Source: Chloroflexota bacterium
GTDB lineage: Bacteria; Chloroflexota; Anaerolineae; JACRMK01
Assembly: GCA_016200765.1 (NCBI GenBank)
Contig: JACQEC010000324.1
Location: 1-6,363, forward strand
Direction: 5' to 3'
Length of the DNA: 6,363 bases
The notes below the pieces were generated by a model. That model was not told the DNA's origin, ran no database searches, and saw nothing but the letters and a program-made list of their open reading frames with translations. This document shows positions 1 to 5,287 of this stretch, piece by piece; position 1 is the first letter of the stretch, and every line of letters begins with the position of its first letter. The position numbers and the translations under genes are program-made.

Positions 1-333
1 GAAGGGCCGCCGCCCCAGTTTGCGATGACCCACGACGACTGGATGACGTCGGTGCAAGACACGACCGGCCCGTATGAAGTCGCCCGCTGTGAGACGCGCA
101 CGTTCAGCGGCCCGAAGATGATCAAGCGCTGTCGCACCGCGTGGGACCAGAACCGGCCGGTGATACTGGAATACCGCGATCTGGACGGGATGAAACAGCG
201 CGTCGAGATTTGCGGCGTGCGCTTCGAGGCCCTGGACGAGGGCACGCTGCTGCAGCTCTGGGTGCGGATGCCGGTCGAGATACAGTTGATCGAGATTGAC
301 CAGAACGACGACGATGCGGACGACGACGAATAG
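1..333 (+). CDS. 3' end of an unrecognised protein with a WYL-like segment and acidic tail (5'-partial)
   Basis: The frame is open from the first base of the window (EGPPPQFA precedes the first Met at 25) and ends at the TAG at 331-333. No Shine-Dalgarno sequence precedes the ATG at 25, so the gene more likely begins upstream of the window. A 102-residue protein starting at 25 remains possible. I do not recognise a named family. The middle part (about residues 38-80 counted from the Met at 25) reads AWDQNRPVILEYRDLDG followed by RVEICGVRFEALDEG. This resembles the beta-strand pattern of WYL domains (basic/aromatic strand, D-G turn, then a G-hydrophobic-aromatic strand), seen in regulators that sense nucleotides or ligands. 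That resemblance is inference from pattern only. The C-terminus is a run of Asp/Glu (DDDADDDE), probably disordered. A strong terminator follows 22 nt after the stop, so this is the last gene of its transcript. Confidence 0.6.
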   Translation, partial: EGPPPQFAMTHDDWMTSVQDTTGPYEVARCETRTFSGPKMIKRCRTAWDQNRPVILEYRDLDGMKQRVEICGVRFEALDEGTLLQLWVRMPVEIQLIEIDQNDDDADDDE

Positions 334-354
334 CCGCCGCAGCCGCGCAAGCCG

Positions 355-398
355 AATAGGGGATAAAGGCGCGCTGTCCTTTATCCCCTATTTCTTTT
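355..398 (+). terminator. Rho-independent terminator with a perfect 15-bp stem
   Basis: The arms aataggggataaagg (355-369) and cctttatcccctatt (378-392) are exact reverse complements. They enclose an 8-nt loop (cgcgctgt), and the stem is followed by tctttt. The element lies 22 nt after the stop of the upstream gene and points away from it. The T-rich tail is present only on the plus-strand side, so it should terminate plus-strand transcription. Confidence 0.85.
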
Positions 399-687
399 AG
401 GGAGTGAAGGGCGGCATCGGATAGAAACCGACGCCGTTCTTCTGATAAATTTCGGAAATCCTTAAAAATGGGGGACAAATGGCCCTATCCAAATGGTCCC
501 ATTCCGACTACACTCTAAAATAGGGGGTTCATCTCTGTCGTTGCGAAGCAAATTTATGGATCGCCACATCCGGCGGCCCGCAGTAGCGGATATGGCGAAG
601 GGTGTGTATATGAGGGCGGCGTTGGTAAGATTTTGCTAAGAGGGTTGTGATCAACAATAGATGTGCGTGAGACGACGGGGCACAGAC
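399..687. other. Non-coding leader between the terminator and the HD-GYP gene
   Basis: No convincing gene lies here, and the sequence is more AT-rich than the flanking genes. Three things are visible. First, a direct repeat caaatggccc / caaatggtccc (476-485 and 490-500) lies between possible stem arms atggg (468-472) and cccat (498-502). Second, an imperfect inverted repeat cgccacatccg (562-572) / cggatatggcg (587-597) has one mismatch. Third, ttgcta (633-638) and aataga (656-661), spaced by 17 nt, form a very weak sigma70-like promoter candidate for the next gene. taaaat at 516-521 is another possible -10 without a matching -35. I see no c-di-GMP riboswitch pattern and no tRNA. Confidence 0.5.
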
Positions 688-698
688 AGGAATGAGCC
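688..698 (+). promoter_or_regulatory. Ribosome binding site that sets the HD-GYP start
   Basis: AGGA at 688-691 lies 7 nt before the ATG at 699. An ATG at 692 in another frame overlaps this site and opens only a 62-codon frame without recognisable content. The spacing therefore favours 699 as the true start. Confidence 0.65.
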
Positions 699-3600
699 AT
701 GCAACACGGAAGACGATACGATCCTTCAACCGCAAAGTTCTCTCGACTCTCATTATTCTTACGAAGCGTGCGGGGGCGCTTACTCCTGCTGGTTCTGCTC
801 GCCATAATCCCCACATCCGGGCTGTTGCTCTATTCGGATCTGGAGCAGCGCCAGCGCGACGCCTCCCAAGCTCGGGATGAAGCGCTCCAGTTGGCGCAAC
901 TGGCTGCCGACGAACAAGAAATGCTCATCGAGAATGGGCACCAACTGCTGTTGGCGTTGGCGGAGTTACCTCAAGTGCGCCGCCGCGACGGGGCGGCCTG
1001 CAACCGGCTGTTCACCAACCTGCTGGAGCAGTACCCACAGTATACCGCCCTGACGGTGGCTGATCCGAAAGGCGACGTGTCCTGCAGCGCTCCCGCGCTG
1101 ACCCAGCCGGTCAATGTGGCCGACCGCAATTGGTACCAGCACCTCGTTCAGAGCCACGGCTTCACCGTCAGCGATTATCTGATTGGCCGCGTCAGCGGCA
1201 AAGCCGCCATCGCCCTCGCCTATCCGGTGCTTGACGACGCGGGACAATTGCAGGCCATTGTCACGACGGGCCTCGGCCTGGCGTGGCTAAACCAGATGGC
1301 CGCTCAAGTGCAATTACCGGAAGGTTCGGCCTTCACGGTGATAGACGGCCAAGGCACCGTTCTGGCCCGTACTCTTGAGCCGGAGCGGTGGGTGGGCAAG
1401 ACCGAGCCGGAGACCCCTCTGGTCAAAGCCATCTTCAATCAACCATCGGGGGGCACCGTCGAGGCCGCCGGCTTAGACGGCGTGCCGCGTCTTTATGCCT
1501 ACGCCCCCTTAAGTCAGAAGTTCAACGTGGGCGCTTACGTGGCGGTTGGGATTCCCACCGCGATTGTTTATGGCGAGGCCGATCAGCGGCTCGGGCGCAA
1601 CCTCCTTCTGCTCGCGATGGTGAGCGTTCTAGTGCTCGTGGTCGCGCGGGCGGCCGGAAACGCGCTGGTGCTGCAAGGTGTGAACGCTCTGATGGGCGCC
1701 ACCCAACGGATGGCCGCCGGCGATTTGAGCGCGCGCACCGGCCTCTCGCCTGAACAGGGGGAATTGGGGCAGTTGGGTCAGGCCTTTGACCGGATGGCGG
1801 AGGCGCTCAAACAGCGCGAGGTGCTGCAGCGCGAGGCCGAGCGCAAATACCGCGCGCTGGTGGAGAATATCCCGTCGGTGGTGTACAGCGCCGCGATCGA
1901 CGACCTCAACAGCACCCTCTACATCAGCCCGCAGATTGAGGGCCTGCTGGGCTTCACCGCCCAAGAATGGCTGGCAACCCCTGACCAGTGGACCCAGCAG
2001 CTGCATGCGGACGACCGCGCGCGGGTGCTTGACGCATACGCGCGCGCCGCCGCCGCTGGTCAACCGTTCAACGCCGAGTACCGCTTGCTCGCGCGCGATG
2101 GGCGCGTGGTGTGGGTGCACGATCAAGCGCGCCCGGTGCTGGACGAGCAAGGCCGGCCCGGCTACATGCACGGCACGGTGACCGACATCACCGCGCGCAA
2201 ACAGGCCGAGGAGCGGGGTCGCCAGCAGGCCGCCTGCGTGCAGGCGCTGGCCGACCTCGCGCAACTGCTGGCCGAGATGACCTTTGACGAGCAGTCTGCC
2301 TTGCAAGCCGCCGCCCAGCGCATCGCGGAAGCGCTCGGCGACATCTGCCTGCTTTATCTCGTCTCCGCCGACGGCCAATGGCTGAAGCCGGCGGCCTTCC
2401 ACCACCCCGACCCCGAGATCGTCAGCCGGGTGCGCAGCCTGCTGGCCGCTTCGCCCCAGCGCGTGGACGAGGGCTTGAGCGGACGGGTCTTCCAGAGCGG
2501 ACAGCCGCTGCTCATACCGGTCTTGAACAGAGAGGAGTTGTCTGCCACCCTCAAGCCGGAACACCGTCCCTTGCTCGACTACGTGATGCCCAGCAGCGCG
2601 ATCGGTGTGCCTCTGCGCGCGCAGGGGCAGACGCTGGGTGTGCTTCTCCTCTCCCGCGGCGACTCCGGCCGGGCGGGCGAAGCCGCGCGCGCGCATGATC
2701 GTATGAACGAGCAGGCCCCCGACTATGATCGGGGGCAGGCCCATCGCGCGCCGCTTCGCCCCTACGGCGCGGACGACCTGACCTTCGCGCAGAGCGCCGC
2801 CGACCGGCTGGCACAGGCTATCATCAACACCCGCCTCTTCGTCGAGACCGAGCGGCGGCTCCAGTACATCCACGCCCTGCGCGCGATTGACCTCGCCATC
2901 ATCGCCAGCACCGACCTGCGCCTGACGCTCAAGACCGTGCTGGAAGAGGCCGCCAGCCAGCTCAAGGTGGACGCGGCAAACATCCTCCTGTTCAACCCGC
3001 GCGCGCAAACACTCGAATACACCGCCGGGCGCGGCTTTCGCGGCGACGGTATCACCCGCACGCGCCTGCGGCTGGGCGAGGGCTACGCCGGGCGCGCCGC
3101 GCTGGAACGGCGGACGGTCAGCGGGGGCGAGCCGGACGCTGAAGGCTTCGCGCGCAGTCGCCTGCTGGCCGGCGATCAGTTCAAGGCTCACTACTGCACG
3201 CCGCTCATTGCCAAGGGACAACTCAAAGGGGTGTTGGAGGTCTTTCACCGCGCGCCGCTCTCACCCGACGCCGAGTGGCTGGAGTTTCTGGAGACGCTGG
3301 CCGGGCAAGCGGCTATCGCCATTGACAGCATGCAGGTATTCAACGACCTGCAAAGATCAAACATCAACCTTACGCTGGCCTATGACGCGACCATCGAGGG
3401 CTGGTCGCGCGCGCTGGATTTGCGCGATGAGGAGACGGAAGGCCACACCCTGCGCGTAACCGAGTTGACCCTGCGGCTGGCGCGCGCGGCGGGCATGGAC
3501 GAGGACGCGCTGGTGCACGTGCGGCGCGGCGCGCTCCTGCACGACATCGGCAAGATGGGCGTGCCGGATGCCATTCTGCTCAAGCCGGGGCCGCTCAGCG

Positions 3601-3983
3601 AGGCGGAGTGGGCGCTGATGCGGATGCACCCGCAGTACGCCTATGACATGCTGTCGCCCATCACCTTCCTCAAGCCGGCGCTGGACATTCCCTATTGCCA
3701 TCACGAGAAGTGGGACGGGACGGGCTACCCGCGCGGGCTGAAGGGGGAGCAGATACCGCTGGCGGCGCGGCTGTTTGCGGTGGCGGACGTGTGGGATGCC
3801 TTGCGCTCCGACCGGCCGTACCGGGCGGCGTGGCCGGAGGAGCGGGTGCGGGCGCATATCCGGTCACTGGCGGGGACGCACTTCGACCCCGAGGCGGTGA
3901 CGACGTTCCTGCGCGTGCTGGACGAAGAGAAGCGCGACATCGCCAGCCCCCGACTTGGATCGGGGGCCAGCGGCGTTGAATAA
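699..3983 (+). CDS. Membrane-bound dCache-HAMP-PAS-GAF-GAF-HD-GYP sensor, predicted c-di-GMP phosphodiesterase
   Basis: This 1094-residue protein is expected to hydrolyse cyclic di-GMP at the inner face of the membrane in response to extracytoplasmic and cytoplasmic signals. Domains in order: TM1 about 26-46; extracytoplasmic dCache-like region about 47-298, with Cys101 and Cys129 that could form a disulfide; TM2 about 299-319; HAMP about 320-372; PAS with PAC about 383-500 (ends GTVTDITARKQAEE); GAF1 about 512-712; GAF2 about 722-885; HD-GYP about 890-1080. The catalytic set is complete: Glu912/His916, His948-Asp949 (HDIGK), Lys952, His977, His1001-His1002, Asp1030 and GYP at 1009-1011. The Glu four residues before the first His, with spacings close to PmGH, favours a trinuclear metal centre (family knowledge plus inference). 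There is no GGDEF or receiver domain. GAF1 carries an extra segment of about 29 residues (660-688) encoded by a palindromic element, and a related palindrome encodes most of the tail (1083-1090). The start is chosen from AGGA 7 nt upstream. The next in-frame Met is residue 75, which would remove TM1. The gene is convergent with tupA, 25 nt away. Confidence 0.93.
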   Translation: MQHGRRYDPSTAKFSRLSLFLRSVRGRLLLLVLLAIIPTSGLLLYSDLEQRQRDASQARDEALQLAQLAADEQEMLIENGHQLLLALAELPQVRRRDGAACNRLFTNLLEQYPQYTALTVADPKGDVSCSAPALTQPVNVADRNWYQHLVQSHGFTVSDYLIGRVSGKAAIALAYPVLDDAGQLQAIVTTGLGLAWLNQMAAQVQLPEGSAFTVIDGQGTVLARTLEPERWVGKTEPETPLVKAIFNQPSGGTVEAAGLDGVPRLYAYAPLSQKFNVGAYVAVGIPTAIVYGEADQRLGRNLLLLAMVSVLVLVVARAAGNALVLQGVNALMGATQRMAAGDLSARTGLSPEQGELGQLGQAFDRMAEALKQREVLQREAERKYRALVENIPSVVYSAAIDDLNSTLYISPQIEGLLGFTAQEWLATPDQWTQQLHADDRARVLDAYARAAAAGQPFNAEYRLLARDGRVVWVHDQARPVLDEQGRPGYMHGTVTDITARKQAEERGRQQAACVQALADLAQLLAEMTFDEQSALQAAAQRIAEALGDICLLYLVSADGQWLKPAAFHHPDPEIVSRVRSLLAASPQRVDEGLSGRVFQSGQPLLIPVLNREELSATLKPEHRPLLDYVMPSSAIGVPLRAQGQTLGVLLLSRGDSGRAGEAARAHDRMNEQAPDYDRGQAHRAPLRPYGADDLTFAQSAADRLAQAIINTRLFVETERRLQYIHALRAIDLAIIASTDLRLTLKTVLEEAASQLKVDAANILLFNPRAQTLEYTAGRGFRGDGITRTRLRLGEGYAGRAALERRTVSGGEPDAEGFARSRLLAGDQFKAHYCTPLIAKGQLKGVLEVFHRAPLSPDAEWLEFLETLAGQAAIAIDSMQVFNDLQRSNINLTLAYDATIEGWSRALDLRDEETEGHTLRVTELTLRLARAAGMDEDALVHVRRGALLHDIGKMGVPDAILLKPGPLSEAEWALMRMHPQYAYDMLSPITFLKPALDIPYCHHEKWDGTGYPRGLKGEQIPLAARLFAVADVWDALRSDRPYRAAWPEERVRAHIRSLAGTHFDPEAVTTFLRVLDEEKRDIASPRLGSGASGVE
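2675..2761. repeat. 87-bp nested palindromic element inserted in frame in the GAF1 coding region
   Basis: The outer arms gggcgaagc (2675-2683) and gcttcgccc (2753-2761) are exact reverse complements. After one C/C mismatch the stem continues with gcgcgcg (2685-2691) against cgcgcgc (2745-2751). An inner hairpin gcccccga (2715-2722) / tcgggggc (2729-2736) sits in the middle. The length is 87 nt, exactly 29 codons with no stop. It encodes residues of about 660-688, between the GAF strand ending LGVLLLSRG and the final helix that begins YGADDLTFAQ, where GAF domains normally have a short loop. The right end continues as gcttcgcccctacg, identical for 14 nt to the right end of the intergenic palindrome at 5167-5180. 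The left end gggcgaagcc matches 5113-5122. I therefore read it as a dispersed element, although no target duplication is visible. Confidence 0.75.
2715..2736. repeat. Copy 1 of a 22-bp palindromic core
   Basis: Arms gcccccga and tcgggggc with the 6-nt loop ctatga. It matches the copy at 3946-3967 at 20 of 22 positions, with differences only in the loop. Here it forms the inner hairpin of the 87-bp element and is translated as APDYDRG (residues 673-679). Confidence 0.8.
3946..3967. repeat. Copy 2 of the 22-bp palindromic core, at the 3' end of the HD-GYP gene
   Basis: Arms gcccccga (3946-3953) and tcgggggc (3960-3967) with loop cttgga. After a 2x2 internal mismatch, flanking cgc/gcg (3941-3943 and 3970-3972) could extend the stem. 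It is read in a different frame from copy 1 and supplies SPRLGSGA (residues 1083-1090) of the C-terminal tail. It lies 16 nt before the stop codon. No T-tract follows on either strand, so it is not a standard intrinsic terminator, although it could slow polymerase between the convergent genes. Confidence 0.75.
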
Positions 3984-4008
3984 ATAGAGTAGTCGCGCCT
4001 GCGCCTCA

Positions 4009-4860
4009 TTACTCGAGCTTATCCGCGTCGGGGAAGAAGAGCGGCTCGCCGAATTTGTCCCTGCCGAACTGGCCGATCACGGCTTGTGTGCTGGCAGACA
4101 GCAGGAAATCGCTGAACGCCTGCGCGCCCGCGTTGTTCACCTTCGCGTGGAGCGCCGGGTTGACCTCGATGACGTGGTAGATGTTCAACAGCGCCGGGTC
4201 GCCCTGCATGAGGATGTCTAGCCGCAGGTTCTTCTTGAGCGCGAGGTAGGTGGCGCGGTCGGTGATGGTGTAACCGTCCTTCTCCGATGCGACGTTGAGC
4301 GTCGCGCCCATGCCCTGCCCGGTCTGCTGGTACCACTCCCCGGCCGGCTTGACGCCAAGGCTCTTCCAGAGCGCGAGTTCGAGTTGGTGTGTGCCGGAGT
4401 TATCGCCGCGCGAGTAGAACTTCGCTTGGGCTGACGCAATCGCCCGCAATGCCTCGCCGGCGGTGCGCGCGCTGCGCGTGCGCGCCGGGTCACTGGCCGG
4501 GCCGATGAGCACAAAATCGTTGTGCATCACCAGCCGGCGGTTCACGCCAAAGCCTTTCGCCACAAACGTCTGTTCTGCCGCCGGCGCGTGCGCCAGCACC
4601 ACGTCGGCCTCGCCGCGCCCGCCGAGCAACAGCGCCTGCCCGGAGCCGACGGCGATGGTCTTGACCACGTAGCCGGTCTGCTGTTGGAAAAGCGGGATCA
4701 GTACATCGAGCAGCCCCGAATCCTGTGTGCTGGTGGTCGTCGCCAGAATGAGTTCGGGGTTCGCAGGATGCGGCACAGGCGCCACCTGCGGCAGAGAGAC
4801 GTAAAATAGGCCGATGGCGACGATGATCGTGGCGATAACAACCCGCGTGGATGAGATCAT
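4009..4860 (-). CDS. tupA: Tungstate ABC transporter substrate-binding protein TupA
   Basis: This 283-residue extracytoplasmic binding protein is predicted to capture tungstate (possibly molybdate) for an ABC importer. Tungstate supplies pterin-dependent enzymes such as aldehyde oxidoreductases and some formate dehydrogenases. Family hallmarks are clear: ATTTSTQDSGLLDVL near 40-54, GSGQALLLGGRGEADVVLAHAPAAE near 72-96, NDFVLIGP at 114-121, SRGDNSGTH at 150-158, and TGQGMGATLNVASEKDGYTITDR near 180-202. The first TTTST and the SRGD-SGTH motifs are the usual oxyanion-contacting segments. The N-terminus has a hydrophobic segment (about 7-23) without a lipobox Cys, so it is either a cleaved signal peptide or a membrane anchor. 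The frame stays open upstream to 5124, but the extra 88 codons run through palindromic repeats. The start at 4860 is supported by AAGGAG 10 nt upstream and a TATAAT further up. The tupB permease and tupC ATPase are not next to it: the downstream gene is the convergent HD-GYP gene and the upstream gene is divergent. Confidence 0.93.
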   Translation of the reverse strand: MISSTRVVIATIIVAIGLFYVSLPQVAPVPHPANPELILATTTSTQDSGLLDVLIPLFQQQTGYVVKTIAVGSGQALLLGGRGEADVVLAHAPAAEQTFVAKGFGVNRRLVMHNDFVLIGPASDPARTRSARTAGEALRAIASAQAKFYSRGDNSGTHQLELALWKSLGVKPAGEWYQQTGQGMGATLNVASEKDGYTITDRATYLALKKNLRLDILMQGDPALLNIYHVIEVNPALHAKVNNAGAQAFSDFLLSASTQAVIGQFGRDKFGEPLFFPDADKLE

Positions 4861-4870
4861 TAAGAACGCG

Positions 4871-4876
4871 CTCCTT
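4871..4876 (-). promoter_or_regulatory. tupA ribosome binding site
   Basis: On the minus strand AAGGAG stands 10 nt before the ATG at 4860. It is the only strong Shine-Dalgarno match near the hydrophobic leader and decides the start against the longer open frame. Confidence 0.7.
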
Positions 4877-4923
4877 GAAATAAGTTTCTGCTCCGCTCCA
4901 ACATGAACCGCTAATAGGTTGCT

Positions 4924-4929
4924 ATTATA
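4924..4929 (-). promoter_or_regulatory. Putative tupA -10 box
   Basis: A perfect TATAAT is read on the minus strand (attata on the plus strand), 63 bp before the tupA start codon. The expected start of transcription is near 4917. No good -35 is present: the 6-mers at spacings of 17-18 read aacggg or caacgg. The promoter is therefore either weak or activator-dependent. Confidence 0.5.
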
Positions 4930-5021
4930 CACCCGTTCGCGCCGCGCCCGTTGCGGGGAAGGGCGAAGCCAGGGCTCCTCGAAAGTCTCTTGACAAGCGG
5001 GCAGGATTCCGCTCCTCGCTC

Positions 5022-5045
5022 GTGGCGGATAGTCATATCCGCCAC
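5022..5045. repeat. Perfect 10-bp hairpin A
   Basis: gtggcggata (5022-5031) and tatccgccac (5036-5045) are exact reverse complements around the 4-nt loop gtca. No T-tract follows, so it is not a standard terminator. It is one of two adjacent hairpins inside the MITE-like element. Confidence 0.8.
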
Positions 5046-5050
5046 TGAGG

Positions 5051-5074
5051 CCGCTGGATTTGACAATCCAGCGG
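5051..5074. repeat. Perfect 10-bp hairpin B
   Basis: ccgctggatt (5051-5060) and aatccagcgg (5065-5074) are exact reverse complements around the loop tgac. It begins 5 nt after hairpin A, and its loop is the reverse complement of the loop of hairpin A (gtca). It contains a ttgaca 6-mer at 5060-5065, but no -10 box follows at the proper distance. Confidence 0.8.
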
Positions 5075-5111
5075 GAGCGAACTTCGTCACTAACGACTTT
5101 TGAGGAGCCCT

Positions 5112-5176
5112 GGGGCGAAGCCACGGCCAGCCATCTCGTTGCTAAACAGGGCGAGCCGTGGCCGTTGCTTCGCCCC
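5112..5176. repeat. Intergenic palindrome sharing its ends with the GAF1 insertion
   Basis: ggggcgaagc (5112-5121) pairs with gcttcgcccc (5167-5176). An inner stem cacggc (5122-5127) / gccgtg (5155-5160) follows, with a short bulge on the right side and a loop of about 27 nt. Both ends match the element inside the HD-GYP gene (gggcgaagcc on the left, gcttcgcccctacg on the right), while the interiors differ. The left arm is also the right-hand copy of the direct repeat flanking the MITE-like element. Confidence 0.7.
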
Positions 5177-5213
5177 TACGAATCTGCGCCATACCCGCGC
5201 CCTGCCACTCGGT

Positions 5214-5241
5214 TTGACAAATCCGGCAAGACGGCTATAAT
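5214..5241 (+). promoter_or_regulatory. Consensus sigma70-type promoter of the metalloregulator operon
   Basis: TTGACA (5214-5219) and TATAAT (5236-5241), both perfect, are separated by 16 bp. Transcription should start near 5248, giving a leader of about 40 nt before the ATG at 5288. A perfect promoter of this kind usually needs a repressor, in keeping with the overlapping operator. Confidence 0.85.
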
Positions 5242-5248
5242 TTTATTT

Positions 5249-5273
5249 TAGTTAAGGCTAAACTATTGTTTAG
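5249..5273. promoter_or_regulatory. Putative DtxR/MntR-family operator at the transcription start
   Basis: TAGTTAAGGCTAAACTA (5249-5265) is a 17-bp palindrome with 7 of 8 half-site pairs matching. It resembles the DtxR/IdeR box TTAGGTTAGSCTAACCTAA in its central AGGCTAA and flanking TTA/TAA blocks. A second perfect palindrome, ctaaac-tatt-gtttag (5258-5273), overlaps it. The pair lies just downstream of the -10 box and covers the expected start of transcription. Binding there by the regulator encoded next would block its own promoter. The operator assignment is inference from motif and position. Confidence 0.65.
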
Positions 5274-5287
5274 ACAAGTGATATAAA

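Larger units (their letters stand above)
4971..5111. mobile_element. MITE-like element with 17-bp terminal inverted repeats and a putative 10-bp target duplication
   Basis: The left end agggctcctcgaaagtc (4971-4987) and right end gacttttgaggagccct (5095-5111) are inverted repeats matching at 16 of 17 positions. Directly outside lie identical 10-mers gggcgaagcc at 4961-4970 and 5113-5122, separated from the right end by a single G. The inside is 141 bp long and non-coding, and carries two perfect hairpins (5022-5045 and 5051-5074) plus a small one (agcgg 4996-5000 / ccgct 5009-5013). It encodes no transposase, so it would need one in trans. The alternative is a composite of dispersed palindromes with no transposition history. 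Confidence 0.5.

Noticed and set aside
399..698. c-di-GMP riboswitch upstream of the HD-GYP gene
   Set aside because: I could not find the conserved GEMM core or tetraloop-receptor pattern in the leader.
692..880. Alternative ATG at 692
   Set aside because: It overlaps the ribosome binding site of the 699 start, opens only a 62-codon frame, and yields no recognisable protein.
1629..3248. 539-codon minus-strand open frame inside the HD-GYP gene
   Set aside because: Long antisense frames are expected in GC-rich codon-biased genes. It has no recognisable domains, while the plus strand encodes a full known architecture.
3946..3967. Intrinsic terminator between the convergent genes
   Set aside because: The stem is strong but no T-tract follows on either strand, and it lies inside the coding region. 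It fits better as a copy of the palindromic core.
5060..5065. A ttgaca in hairpin B as a -35 element
   Set aside because: No -10-like hexamer follows at 15-19 nt, and the hexamer is explained by the hairpin loop.
4861..5124. 88-codon N-terminal extension of the tupA frame
   Set aside because: It reads through the terminal repeats and hairpins of palindromic elements, has no family resemblance, and places the signal segment in the middle of the protein. A good ribosome binding site precedes 4860.
4961..5180. CRISPR array
   Set aside because: The repeats are inverted palindromes of different sequence, without regular direct repeats and equal-length spacers.
5060..5251. 63-codon plus-strand frame in the divergent intergenic region
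   Set aside because: It is composed of repeat sequence (the FEEPW-type translation comes from the inverted ends) and overlaps the -35/-10 promoter.
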